Position numbers and translations under genes: made by a program. Positions 16,821-25,850 of a DNA stretch of 64,000 bases are shown piece by piece; position 1 is the stretch's first letter, and each line of letters opens with the position of its first letter. Origin of the DNA: Bryobacteraceae bacterium. Lineage in GTDB: Bacteria > Acidobacteriota > Terriglobia > Bryobacterales > Bryobacteraceae. The stretch is taken from the NCBI GenBank assembly GCA_025928545.1, contig JAICJH010000014.1, positions 51,992 to 115,991 of the forward strand, in the 5' to 3' direction. Below the pieces are notes generated by a model. It was not told the DNA's origin. It did no database searches and worked only from the letters and a program-made list of their open reading frames with translations.

Positions 16821-18055
16821 GCGCATCGATAGCACGTATTGCCGAGATTCAACGGAAAACCGGCACCAACGACGTCTTCGAGAAATGCCGCACCTTTACC
16901 CGACCGGCCCAGTTGCAGGCGGCGGGATTGTACATGTATTTCGAGACATTCGGCGACCGCGAAGGCTGCGGGCCCGGCGAAGTCCGCCGAGGCGACCGAA
17001 AGATCCTGATGTTCGGGTCGAACGATTATCTGGATCTGATCCGGCACCCGGAAGTGATGGAAGCGGCGGCGAACGCAGCCATGAAGTACGGAAGCGGCTG
17101 CAGCGGTTCACGCCTGCTGAACGGCACGCTGGATATCCACGTGAAGCTGGAAGCGGAACTGGCGAAGTTCGTTCGCAAAGATGCGGCGATCATCTTCGGC
17201 ACGGGTTTCCAGGCCAACTATGCCACCCTTTCAGCCCTGACGGATAAGGGCGATACGCTGATCTGCGATCACAACCTGCACGCCAGCCTGGTAGAGGGCG
17301 CGCTGCGATCCGACGCGCGGATGGTTCGTTTCCGGCATAACGATCTGGACCACTTCGAGCGGTGCCTTGAAAACTGCAAGTGGGACGAACGCGTGCTGGT
17401 GGTTTCCGAAGGCGTTTTCAGCATGGAAGGCGATGTGGCCGAACTGCGGGGCCTGATCCCGATGGCGAAGCAGGCCGGAGCGCGTACGTTCGTGGATGAA
17501 GCCCACGGTATCGGCGTGCTGGGCGAGACTGGCGCGGGAGCCGCAGAGCATCTGGGTGTTCTGGACGATGTGGATCTCATCATGGGCACGTTCAGCAAGT
17601 CGCTGGCGTCCGTGGGTGGGTTTATCGCGGGCGAGAAGACGGTCATCGATTTCCTGAAGCACACGGCCAGGGCATTTGTTTTCTCGGCGAGCCTGCCGGC
17701 GGCATCGGTTGCGGCTGCGGCGGTGGCATTGCGGATTATTCAGACCGAGCCGGAGCGGCGGCAGCATCTGTTGCGGATCGCGGGGCTGCTGCGGGAGGAA
17801 CTTCGATCGCGCGGCTTTACGCTGCTCGACGGGGAAACAGCGATTGTGCCGGTTGTGTTCAACAGCGATTCGGATTTGTGCCGTCTCAGCAAGACTTTGC
17901 TGGAGGAAGGCATTTATATCAATCCGATTCTTCGTCCGGCGGCTTCACAGAATCTGCTGCGGATTTCCTGCACGGCCGCACATACGGAAGCGCATGTGGA
18001 GCGGCTGGTGAGTACGATTGAGAAGGCTGTTCAGAGTCTGGGGATCGAACGGTAG
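16817..18055 (+). CDS. spt: Serine palmitoyltransferase-like alpha-oxoamine synthase
   Basis: This 412-residue PLP enzyme of the alpha-oxoamine synthase family condenses an amino acid with an acyl thioester. The PLP lysine lies in GTFSKSLASVGGFIAG, preceded by FVDEAHGIGVLGETGAG. The TFSKSLAS form and the N-terminal KILMFGSNDYLDL block fit serine palmitoyltransferases better than KBL (TLGKALGG-like) or BioF. ARAFVFSASLPAASVAAAAV also looks Spt-like. It would make 3-ketosphinganine, the first step of sphingolipid synthesis. ATGA overlap with the acyltransferase gene shows co-translation. No acyl carrier protein gene lies next to it, unlike in the Caulobacter cluster. Confidence 0.87.
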   Translation: MSASIARIAEIQRKTGTNDVFEKCRTFTRPAQLQAAGLYMYFETFGDREGCGPGEVRRGDRKILMFGSNDYLDLIRHPEVMEAAANAAMKYGSGCSGSRLLNGTLDIHVKLEAELAKFVRKDAAIIFGTGFQANYATLSALTDKGDTLICDHNLHASLVEGALRSDARMVRFRHNDLDHFERCLENCKWDERVLVVSEGVFSMEGDVAELRGLIPMAKQAGARTFVDEAHGIGVLGETGAGAAEHLGVLDDVDLIMGTFSKSLASVGGFIAGEKTVIDFLKHTARAFVFSASLPAASVAAAAVALRIIQTEPERRQHLLRIAGLLREELRSRGFTLLDGETAIVPVVFNSDSDLCRLSKTLLEEGIYINPILRPAASQNLLRISCTAAHTEAHVERLVSTIEKAVQSLGIER

Positions 18056-18067
18056 GTTTGAAGAGTA

Positions 18068-18133
18068 ACCGCTCCCTTGCGGTCGCGGCTCAGTAAGGCG
18101 GTTCGGTGACGGGATTTGGTAAGGCGGTTCGGT
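18068..18133 (+). repeat. Hairpin plus two 15-bp direct repeats downstream of spt
   Basis: A short hairpin (ACCGC-N6-GCGGT, 18068-18083) is followed by two perfect copies of GTAAGGCGGTTCGGT (18093-18107 and 18119-18133, 26-bp period). The block fills most of the 104-bp gap between convergent genes. It has no T-run, so it is a poor intrinsic terminator, and it may be a dispersed intergenic repeat. Confidence 0.6.
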
Positions 18134-18159
18134 AATGACGGATAAGGCTGGCGAATTCA

Positions 18160-19572
18160 TTATTTGCCCGTTGCTCCGAGCACTGGCTTCTTCTCCACCG
18201 CTTTCGAGTGCCGCGTGATCCACTCCGAGATCAGGTTCAGCACCGACGGCGCGATGGTTTCTTCAATCTCGCCGTACTCGGACGGAGCGCCGGTGGTCGC
18301 GGTCTGAAAAAAGTGATTCAGGCCTGCGAGCTTCACCACCTCATAATCCTTGTTGGCGCCAGCTTCGAGTTCCCATGTAATCGCGGGCAAGTTCTGCGCC
18401 GGCGGCACCTGCACGTCCAGCGCGCCGTTTAACGCCAGCACGGGCTGCTTCAAGGCACGCAATGCGGGACCGGGATCGTAATTCGCGATAAACCGAAACC
18501 ACGGTGTGGAGGCTTCGTCGAACCGGGAGTTCAGCAGATTCAGCGGTCCCCCGCCCCCGAACTCGCCGACCGAGGCGCGCATCTTCGATTTCGCCAGGCT
18601 CGGATCGGCCTCGTTCCGCGCAATCGAAAGAATGGTCTGTTCCCTTTCGCGGTTGCGTTCAATCAACGCTTCCGATATGCCCATGGCACGGCTCACCAAA
18701 ATCTGCTGTTCGATGATGACCTGATCGCCCGGCACTCCAGGGGCGGCGAGGAGTACGAGAAAATCGACGTCCTTCGCGCCTAACGCGGGATCGCTTGCCA
18801 CCATAGGCGCGACCAGACCGCCTTCACTGTGACCTATGAGTCCAATCCTGCCGACAAACTCGCGGGAGCGCAGAAAACGAACCGCGCCGGCAATATCGTC
18901 GGCAAAATCCCGCGTGGTGGATCCGTTGAAGCTGCCGCTGGATTTTCCCGTGCCCCTGTCGTCGGCGCGCAGCACAACCACACCCCGGCGGGAAAGATAG
19001 TCGGCAATGACCCAGAAAGGCTTGTGGCCGAGATTGGTTTCATCGCGGTCCTGCGGGCCGGATCCGGTGATGAGCACGACGGCTGGAAACGGACCCGAGC
19101 CGGGAGGAATGGTCAGTGTCCCGTCGAGGAAGACGTTGCGCGCAAAACTGGAGAATTTCACATCCTGCTCGGCATAGGGAAAAGGCGGCTGCGGCATTTG
19201 CGGCCGTTTGACTTTCGGTGCAACGCCATCGCGAGTGAGCACGAACGGCAGCGCGGTGCCCTGATACCAATCGCCATCCAGACGATTGCCATCGTCCATC
19301 ACGATGCCGCTGAATTGCCCATCGACTGAGTCCACGCGAAAATTCACACGGTAGCCCTGCACGCGAACACCGGTAACAGGAATGCCGGTGACGTGCTGAT
19401 CCAGGCTGTCGAGTTTGCCGGTACCGTTCCTATCGAAATGAATCGCTACCCGCAGGTTCAGAATGCCCTGGTTGAGGGTGCCGGTCCAGAGACCCTGAAG
19501 TTTTGTGAGCGAGAAATCCTGGGCGAAAGCGGCGGCGGAAAACAGCAGCAGCAACGAGACAGACCGAAACAT
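18160..19572 (-). CDS. Secreted alpha/beta hydrolase
   Basis: The track starts at 19788, but the leader SVSLLLLFSAAAFA places the true start at ATG 19572 (470 aa). An N-terminal beta-rich domain (about 25-130) precedes an alpha/beta hydrolase. The hydrolase has VVLITGSGPQDRDE (oxyanion strand), LRADDRGTGKS, the nucleophile elbow GHSEGG, and a late GLNHFF that supplies the catalytic His. This resembles prolyl-oligopeptidase/dienelactone-type hydrolases common in Acidobacteria. Substrate unknown. Transcribed towards the spt operon, with its own short upstream region shared with the divergent M28 gene. Confidence 0.88.
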   Translation of the reverse strand: MFRSVSLLLLFSAAAFAQDFSLTKLQGLWTGTLNQGILNLRVAIHFDRNGTGKLDSLDQHVTGIPVTGVRVQGYRVNFRVDSVDGQFSGIVMDDGNRLDGDWYQGTALPFVLTRDGVAPKVKRPQMPQPPFPYAEQDVKFSSFARNVFLDGTLTIPPGSGPFPAVVLITGSGPQDRDETNLGHKPFWVIADYLSRRGVVVLRADDRGTGKSSGSFNGSTTRDFADDIAGAVRFLRSREFVGRIGLIGHSEGGLVAPMVASDPALGAKDVDFLVLLAAPGVPGDQVIIEQQILVSRAMGISEALIERNREREQTILSIARNEADPSLAKSKMRASVGEFGGGGPLNLLNSRFDEASTPWFRFIANYDPGPALRALKQPVLALNGALDVQVPPAQNLPAITWELEAGANKDYEVVKLAGLNHFFQTATTGAPSEYGEIEETIAPSVLNLISEWITRHSKAVEKKPVLGATGK

Positions 19573-19806
19573 TGAATTGATTGTACTGGGTTGAGGCGGG
19601 AGCTGTTGTTTGGCTATTCGACGGCGGCGGTAATATATCGCAGTTATCACTCCACTCCATTTGTAAGAGATCGGAGTGACAGAAATGAGAATGACAGACG
19701 GCACAGACGGCACGAAGACTTGCGTACTTCCACCCCGGTTGCGGTTGGCACGGGCGGCGCATGAACGGCCGAACAAGACGGGCCGCATAATGTTATCCTG
19801 CCGTGC

Positions 19807-21435
19807 ATGACTGTTAAACCCGGGCTTGTTGCCTCTGTTTCGCTCGTGCTGGGGCTGAGCGCACTGGTTTCAGCGCAACAATCGGAACATGTCGACCTGA
19901 ATGTGCTGCACCGCATCAAAACCGCGGAACTGGGTTCGGGGGGACGTGGAGGACCGCCCGCCAAAGTCATGGATACGCTCTGGAATCTTACGGACCGCTA
20001 TGGCCCTCGTCTGACAAATTCATCCCAATTTCGCGCCGCGGGCGATTGGGCGGTCGGCCAACTGAAAGAGTGGGGGCTCAGCAACGTGGCGCTCGAAAAA
20101 TGGTCTACGGCGGAACTCCCGACGGGCCCGATTCCGGGCTGGCAGGTAACAGGGTATTCGGGCGCGATGGTAGAACCTTCCTGGATGCCGATTATCGGAA
20201 TGCCGGTAGCCTGGACCGCCGGGACCAATGGTCCGTTGACCGCGGTGGCAGTTCTGGCGCCGATCGCCACGGCCGCCGATTTCGAAAAATTCAAAGGCAA
20301 GCTGAAGGGGAAGATCGTTCTGACTTCGGCCATTCCGGACCTTCCATTGCCGGTGACCGCTCCCGCCAGCCGTTACACACCGGAACAACTCAACGATATG
20401 GCCGCGGAGCTGATCCCCGTGCCGGCCAGGAACCTGGGAGCTCCCGCCACTCCGGTTCTCACGCCCGCGGAACGCCGTGAATTTGCCGAAAAACAGCGCA
20501 AGTTCCTGATCGACGAAGGCGCTTTGCTGACCGTGCAGGCGACCGCCAGAGGGGAAACAGGCTTGCTGTTTGGCGGCGGAGCGTCACGGACGGGCGACGT
20601 CACTCATAATCTGCCGCAGGTTTCGATCACCGCGGAAAATTACACCCGCATTGCAAGGCTGCTGCAGCATGAAGTCCCGGTACAACTCAGCTTCGACATC
20701 AAGACGGAATTTACGCCCAACACCGAGTCGTTCAACGTAGTGGCGGAGATTCCGGGCGCTGCCAAACCGCAGGAAGTCGTGATGGTGGGCGCACATTTCG
20801 ATTCCTGGCATTACGGCACAGGGGCGACCGACAACGCCGCAGGAAGCGCGGTGGCGATGGAAGTCATGCGCATCCTGAAGAGCCTCAATCTCAAAATGGA
20901 TCGAACCGTGCGCCTTGGGCTCTGGAGCGGCGAAGAGGAAGGGCTTTACGGGTCCGCCGCCTATGTCAAAGCGCACTTTGCCGACCCCGCCGTGATGAAA
21001 CCGACGGCCGAGCACGCGAATCTTTCAGGCTACTTCAATATCGACAACGGTACCGGCCGCATACGGGGCGTATACCTTCAGGGCAATGAGATGATGCGGC
21101 CGGTCTTCGAACAATGGTTCGCGGCACTGAAGGACCTGACGCCGGGGATCATCACGATTCGCAATACAACGGGTACGGACCACCTGTCGTTCGACGCGGT
21201 GGGTCTGCCAGGTTTCCAGTTTGTGCAGGATCCTCTCGATTACGACTCGCGGACCCACCATTCGAACATGGACGTTTACGACAGAGTGCAGGCCGCCGAC
21301 CTGGAGCAGATGGCCATCGTGGAAGCAATGTTTGTATACAATGCAGCCACGCGAACCGATAAGTTGCCGCGAAAGGAACTGCCTGCGCCGACGCCGCCAA
21401 CTCCGGCCGCGACGCCGGCTGCCGCACCAAAGTAA
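19807..21435 (+). CDS. Exported M28-family zinc metallopeptidase
   Basis: This 542-residue protein has a signal peptide (VSLVLGLSALVSAQ) and the M28 fold with a protease-associated insert (about 130-300). Zinc ligands and catalytic residues are visible in GAHFDSWHYGTGATDNAAG (His, Asp and bridging Asp), WSGEEEGLYGS (general base Glu), FNIDNGTG, and a C-terminal THHSNMD (His). The tail is Pro/Ala-rich (PAPTPPTPAATPAAAPK). It probably acts as an aminopeptidase or carboxypeptidase in the periplasm. The gene converges on gcvPB with a 39-bp gap lacking a recognisable terminator. Confidence 0.92.
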   Translation: MTVKPGLVASVSLVLGLSALVSAQQSEHVDLNVLHRIKTAELGSGGRGGPPAKVMDTLWNLTDRYGPRLTNSSQFRAAGDWAVGQLKEWGLSNVALEKWSTAELPTGPIPGWQVTGYSGAMVEPSWMPIIGMPVAWTAGTNGPLTAVAVLAPIATAADFEKFKGKLKGKIVLTSAIPDLPLPVTAPASRYTPEQLNDMAAELIPVPARNLGAPATPVLTPAERREFAEKQRKFLIDEGALLTVQATARGETGLLFGGGASRTGDVTHNLPQVSITAENYTRIARLLQHEVPVQLSFDIKTEFTPNTESFNVVAEIPGAAKPQEVVMVGAHFDSWHYGTGATDNAAGSAVAMEVMRILKSLNLKMDRTVRLGLWSGEEEGLYGSAAYVKAHFADPAVMKPTAEHANLSGYFNIDNGTGRIRGVYLQGNEMMRPVFEQWFAALKDLTPGIITIRNTTGTDHLSFDAVGLPGFQFVQDPLDYDSRTHHSNMDVYDRVQAADLEQMAIVEAMFVYNAATRTDKLPRKELPAPTPPTPAATPAAAPK

Positions 21436-21474
21436 ACGGATTGCCGTGCGCCTGCGATGGATTGCGAAGGGCGG

Positions 21475-22956
21475 TCAGGCCGGTCGCCAGCGGAGGATTG
21501 GTCTTCGCGCAGCCGTCACTTCATCGACCTTGGTGGTGCGGGTCATGTGCGGCGCTTTCAGGACTGTCTGGGGCTCGGTATCCACTTCGGTCGCGATCGC
21601 GATCATAGCTTCCACGAATTGATCGAGTTCCAGCTTCGATTCTGTTTCCGTCGGCTCGATCATCAACGCTCCGTGCACAATGAGCGGAAAGCTCACCGTG
21701 TAGGGGTGAAAGCCGTAGTCGATCAGACGCTTGGCCATATCGCCGGTGCGCACGCCTTTATCCGCCTGGCGGTCATTGCTGAAGACGACTTCATGCATGT
21801 TGGGCCTGTCGTAAGGCAGGTCGAAATAGGGACGCAGGCGATGGCGCAGATAGTTGGCGTTGAGTACAGCGTCAACCGTGGCATTGCGCAAGCCGGGCCC
21901 GCCGTGAGCATAAATATACGCCAGCGCGCGCACGAGAACTCCGAAGTTGCCGTAGAAAGCACGGACTCTGCCGATCGATTGAGGCTGGTCGTAATCCCAG
22001 GTGAAGGCGTCCTTCACACGCTTGAGGCGAGGCACCGGCAGGTACGGCTCCAGATGCTTCTTGACCGCAACGGGACCGCCGCCCGGACCACCACCGCCGT
22101 GCGGTGTCGAAAACGTTTTGTGCAGATTCAGATGCATTACATCGATGCCGAAATCGCCGGGTCTGGCGATGCCGACCAGCGCATTCATGTTGGCGCCATC
22201 CATGTAAACCATCGCGCCTTTGGCATGCAGAATGTCGGCGGCCTGCATGATGTTCTCTTCGAAGACGCCGAGAGTATTGGGATTCGTCACCATCAGCGCG
22301 GCGACATCGGAATCCACGGCGCGTGCGAGTTCTTCCAGATCGATCATGCCCTGATCGTTGGAGCGGATATTCTGTACTTCGTAACCCGCAATGCCGGCAG
22401 TGGCCGGGTTGGTGCCGTGGGCCGAATCGGGCGTCAGGATACGCTTGCGAGGGCTGCCCTGAGCTTCAAGGAATGCCCGCACGAGCAGGATGCCGGTCAA
22501 TTCGCCATGAGCGCCGGCGGCCGGCTGAAGAGTGATGGCATCCAGGCCCGTGATTTCGAGAAGAGCCTCTTCGAGACGCGCGGTGATTTCCATCACGCCC
22601 TGTGAAAGCGACTCCGGCTGATATGGATGTGCCCAGGCGAGGCCGTCGATGCGCGCCACCGATTCATTGATGCGCGGATTGTATTTCATGGTGCACGATC
22701 CCAGCGGATACATGCCGAGATCGATGGCATAGTTCCAGGTGGAAAGGCGCGTGAAATGGCGGATCACTTCCACTTCGCTCACTTCGGGAAAATCTTCAAT
22801 CGTGGATCTTATGTTGCCTGCGCCGAGGGCAGCTACCGGATCGACTTCGGGAACATCCAGTTCCGGAAGCTGGTAGCCCTTCTTGCCTGGCGAACTGCGT
22901 TCGAAGATCAGGCCTTCGTTCTGTACGAGATGACTGCGGACTTTGGTGGGAATCAT
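21475..22956 (-). CDS. gcvPB: Glycine dehydrogenase (decarboxylating) subunit 2
   Basis: This 493-residue C-terminal half of the P-protein carries the PLP lysine in [18 protein letters not shown]. With GcvPA it decarboxylates glycine and passes the aminomethyl group to lipoyl-GcvH. The sequence contains the conserved [16 protein letters not shown] and DSAHGTNPA blocks. It is the last gene of gcvT-gcvH-gcvPA-gcvPB; its ATG overlaps the gcvPA stop by 4 bp. Splitting P-protein into two subunits is the normal arrangement in many phyla including Acidobacteriota. Confidence 0.97.
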   Translation of the reverse strand: MIPTKVRSHLVQNEGLIFERSSPGKKGYQLPELDVPEVDPVAALGAGNIRSTIEDFPEVSEVEVIRHFTRLSTWNYAIDLGMYPLGSCTMKYNPRINESVARIDGLAWAHPYQPESLSQGVMEITARLEEALLEITGLDAITLQPAAGAHGELTGILLVRAFLEAQGSPRKRILTPDSAHGTNPATAGIAGYEVQNIRSNDQGMIDLEELARAVDSDVAALMVTNPNTLGVFEENIMQAADILHAKGAMVYMDGANMNALVGIARPGDFGIDVMHLNLHKTFSTPHGGGGPGGGPVAVKKHLEPYLPVPRLKRVKDAFTWDYDQPQSIGRVRAFYGNFGVLVRALAYIYAHGGPGLRNATVDAVLNANYLRHRLRPYFDLPYDRPNMHEVVFSNDRQADKGVRTGDMAKRLIDYGFHPYTVSFPLIVHGALMIEPTETESKLELDQFVEAMIAIATEVDTEPQTVLKAPHMTRTTKVDEVTAARRPILRWRPA

Positions 22957-24275
22957 GCGTTCACCTCGGAGTTCAACACCTCGGTGAGCGTGTCCATATC
23001 GGCCCGCTTTGTCATCTCGGTGGCACAGAGCAGCATCGCATCTCCGAGTTCAGGATAGTATTTCGCGAGTGGCAGACCACCGATAATTTTTCGTTCCAGC
23101 AAGCGGCGGTTCGCCTCCTCGGGTTGAGGAACAGAGGCAACGAATTCGTTGAAGACCGGACCGGTAAACCTGCGCTTCAAATTGGAAGCAAGGTAGTGCG
23201 TCTTGGCCAGATTCTGCGTGGCAAGCTCCCGCAGGCCCTGCTTGCCGTAGAGTTCCATGAAGACTGCCGCCATGAGGGCGATGAGTGCCTGATTGGTACA
23301 GATGTTGGACGTGGCTTTCTCGCGGCGGATGTGCTGTTCGCGCGTAGCCAGGGTGAGGCAAAAGGCGCGATTACCGTGCGAATCCTTCGTTTCGCCCACC
23401 AAACGGCCGGGCAACTGACGAATGTACTTTTCTTTGGAAGCGATAATCCCGGCGAAAGGCCCGCCGTAGCTTGGCGAAATGGCGTACGACTGCAATTCTC
23501 CGGCGACGATATCGGCGTCATGAGGAGGTTCGAGCAAACCCAGCGAAACTGCCTCCGCGAAAGTGAAGACCAGCAACGCGCCGCGCGCGTGGGCCAGATC
23601 GGCCGCCGCTTTTGAATTCTCCACAATGCCAAAAAAATTCGGCGACTGGATGATCACACAGGCGGTTTCATCGTTCAGTTTGGCTTCGAGATCCGCAAGA
23701 TCCACCTGCCCGGTTTGCGGATCATAACCGAATTCCTCGACCGGCAGCCCCTGATTCTTCGAATAAGTACGCAGCACTTCGCGGTATTCGGGATGCACCG
23801 ACCGCGCCACCAGAATGCGCGGCCGTTTGGTGACACGGACCGCCATCATCGCCGCTTCGGGAACGGCGGTTGAGCCGTCATACATGGAAGCATTGGCAAC
23901 ATCCATGCCCGTCAGCTGGCAGATCATCGTCTGGAATTCAAAAATCGAAACCAGAGTGCCCTGGGAAATTTCGGATTGATAAGGAGTGTAGGAAGTGAGG
24001 AACTCACCGCGCGATACAACCGTATCCACCACGATGGGCCGGTAGTGATTGTAGACACCGGCGCCCAGGAAACTCGCATAGCCTGTCGCGTTCTTTGCCG
24101 CCAGATCGCGAAAGGTGTCGGCAATCTCATATTCGGAAAGACCGGGCGCGATCTTCAGCGCATGGTCGATCCGGGTGGATGCGGGAATCTGATGGAATAA
24201 CTCTTCGGCGGACTGCAGCCCGCAAGCGGCGAGCATCTCCTGCCGTTCGCTGTCCGACTTCGGAAGGTATCGCAA
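22953..24275 (-). CDS. gcvPA: Glycine dehydrogenase (decarboxylating) subunit 1
   Basis: This 440-residue N-terminal half of the P-protein starts with [14 protein letters not shown] and carries [16 protein letters not shown] and [20 protein letters not shown], hallmarks of GcvPA. It has lost the PLP lysine found in GcvPB, as expected for the partner subunit. It sits 2 bp after gcvH and overlaps gcvPB by 4 bp, so the heterodimer is probably made in balanced amounts by coupled translation. Confidence 0.97.
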   Translation of the reverse strand: MRYLPKSDSERQEMLAACGLQSAEELFHQIPASTRIDHALKIAPGLSEYEIADTFRDLAAKNATGYASFLGAGVYNHYRPIVVDTVVSRGEFLTSYTPYQSEISQGTLVSIFEFQTMICQLTGMDVANASMYDGSTAVPEAAMMAVRVTKRPRILVARSVHPEYREVLRTYSKNQGLPVEEFGYDPQTGQVDLADLEAKLNDETACVIIQSPNFFGIVENSKAAADLAHARGALLVFTFAEAVSLGLLEPPHDADIVAGELQSYAISPSYGGPFAGIIASKEKYIRQLPGRLVGETKDSHGNRAFCLTLATREQHIRREKATSNICTNQALIALMAAVFMELYGKQGLRELATQNLAKTHYLASNLKRRFTGPVFNEFVASVPQPEEANRRLLERKIIGGLPLAKYYPELGDAMLLCATEMTKRADMDTLTEVLNSEVNA

Positions 24276-24277
24276 AC

Positions 24278-24664
24278 TTAGCTTTCCGCCCCCACGTAGG
24301 TTTGATATTCGGAAGCCGGCATGAGTTGGGAAAATTCGTCGGCCCCTGAAACGCGCACGCGGATCAGCCAGGCGGCGCCGTGCGGATCTTCGTTGAGCTT
24401 TTCGGGATGGGCCGACAGCAACTCATTCGCTTCGGTCACTTCGCCCGAGACCGGCGAGTAGATATCCGAGACGGCTTTCACAGACTCCACCGAGCCAAAG
24501 GTCTTGCCCTTTTCGACGCCTGCGCCGGGCTTCGGGAGGTCGACGTACACGATATCGCCGAGTTCGTGCTGGGCATGAAACGTGATGCCCACGGTGGCGA
24601 TCCCGTCGGCGAGCGCGACCCATTCGTGCTCTTTGGTGTAGCGATAATTTTCCGGATAGTTCAT
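24278..24664 (-). CDS. gcvH: Glycine cleavage system H protein
   Basis: This 128-residue lipoyl carrier has the attachment lysine at position 63 in [20 protein letters not shown]. The N-terminus [10 protein letters not shown] is typical. It shuttles the aminomethyl group between GcvP, GcvT and the dihydrolipoyl dehydrogenase. The start overlaps the gcvT stop by 4 bp. No lipoate ligase or dihydrolipoyl dehydrogenase lies in the window. Confidence 0.97.
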   Translation of the reverse strand: MNYPENYRYTKEHEWVALADGIATVGITFHAQHELGDIVYVDLPKPGAGVEKGKTFGSVESVKAVSDIYSPVSGEVTEANELLSAHPEKLNEDPHGAAWLIRVRVSGADEFSQLMPASEYQTYVGAES

Positions 24665-25764
24665 TTCGACCTCTTGTAGAACGGAGTCGGCACAACCACG
24701 GCCTCGACCGTCTGATTACGGATCAGAATCCCGATTTTCTCACCCACCTTCGCGCGGTCGGCCGGGAGCAGGCAGAGTCCGATATTCCTGTTCAGGGTGG
24801 GGGCCGGCGAACCGCTGGTAACCCAGCCCGTCGGGGCGCCGTCGAGGGTCACCTCGTAGCCATCCCGGGCGATCCCGCGACCCTGCATTTCAAAGCCTGC
24901 GAGGGCCCGTGTCAGGCCCTTTTCGCGCTGTTTCGCGAGTGCAGAACGGCCGATAAAATCGCCTTTATCCATCTTGACGATCCAGCCGAGACCGGCGTCG
25001 AACGGCGTGATCGATGGGCCGATCTCGTGTCCGTAAAGGGACATGGCGGCTTCGAGCCGCAGCGTGTTGCGCGCACCGAGACCGCAGGGTTTGATGCCGA
25101 AAGATTCCCCCGCATCCATAATCGCTTTCCACACCATGACGGCATGTTCCGGCGCTATGTACACTTCAAAGCCATCTTCGCCGGTGTAGCCGGTGCGGGC
25201 CATTCTGGCAGTCACTCCGGCGAACTCACCATCCACAAACCAGTAATAACGGACTGCCGCCAGGTTCGATGCGGTCAGCTTCGATGCGACTTCAATCGCT
25301 TTGGGACCCTGAATGGCAAGCTGCGCGTAGCGGGGGCTGGCGAAATCCACTTCGCAGTCGAAAGTATTGTTGGCGCAAATGTGCTCGAAATCTTTCTGCT
25401 GATTCGAGGCGTTCACGCACAGGAAATACGAATCGTCGGCAACCTTGTGAACCAGAATGTCGTCGACAAATCCGCCGTGGTCGTAAAGCAGACCGGAATA
25501 CTGAATCTGTCCGAGAGCGAGCCTGGAGGCGGCATTGGTGGTGACGTAATCGACGAGCCTGATAGCTTCCGGACCGCGGACCTCGATCTCGCCCATATGG
25601 CTGACGTCGAACAGGCCGACGGCGGTCCGCACGGTGTTGTGCTCATCGACGATTCCGGAATACTGGACCGGCATATCCCATCCGCCGAAATCGACCATGC
25701 GGGCACAGCATTCGCGGTGGACGGCATTCAGGGGAGTGCGGCTGAGCGGCTGGGTTTCAGACAT
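24661..25764 (-). CDS. gcvT: Aminomethyltransferase (glycine cleavage T protein)
   Basis: This 367-residue folate-dependent enzyme releases ammonia and makes methylene-THF from aminomethyl-lipoyl-GcvH. Conserved parts are [32 protein letters not shown], the folate-binding [13 protein letters not shown] and the C-terminal YKRSK. It is the promoter-proximal gene of the operon. The 86-bp gap to the divergent MFS/acyltransferase gene is too short for, and does not resemble, a tandem glycine riboswitch. Confidence 0.96.
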   Translation of the reverse strand: MSETQPLSRTPLNAVHRECCARMVDFGGWDMPVQYSGIVDEHNTVRTAVGLFDVSHMGEIEVRGPEAIRLVDYVTTNAASRLALGQIQYSGLLYDHGGFVDDILVHKVADDSYFLCVNASNQQKDFEHICANNTFDCEVDFASPRYAQLAIQGPKAIEVASKLTASNLAAVRYYWFVDGEFAGVTARMARTGYTGEDGFEVYIAPEHAVMVWKAIMDAGESFGIKPCGLGARNTLRLEAAMSLYGHEIGPSITPFDAGLGWIVKMDKGDFIGRSALAKQREKGLTRALAGFEMQGRGIARDGYEVTLDGAPTGWVTSGSPAPTLNRNIGLCLLPADRAKVGEKIGILIRNQTVEAVVVPTPFYKRSK

Positions 25765-25850
25765 AGAATGGGTTTGAAAAAGGGTACAGAAATCAGTTTA
25801 CCCGGTGTTCCCGGACACGCTACCACCTGGGCGATGATATTCATAATCAG

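Noticed and set aside
21457-22605. 382-aa plus-strand ORF
   Set aside because: Antisense to gcvPB, which has an intact PLP motif.
25765-25850. Glycine riboswitch upstream of gcvT
   Set aside because: The 86-bp gap is too short for the tandem aptamer and lacks its conserved core.
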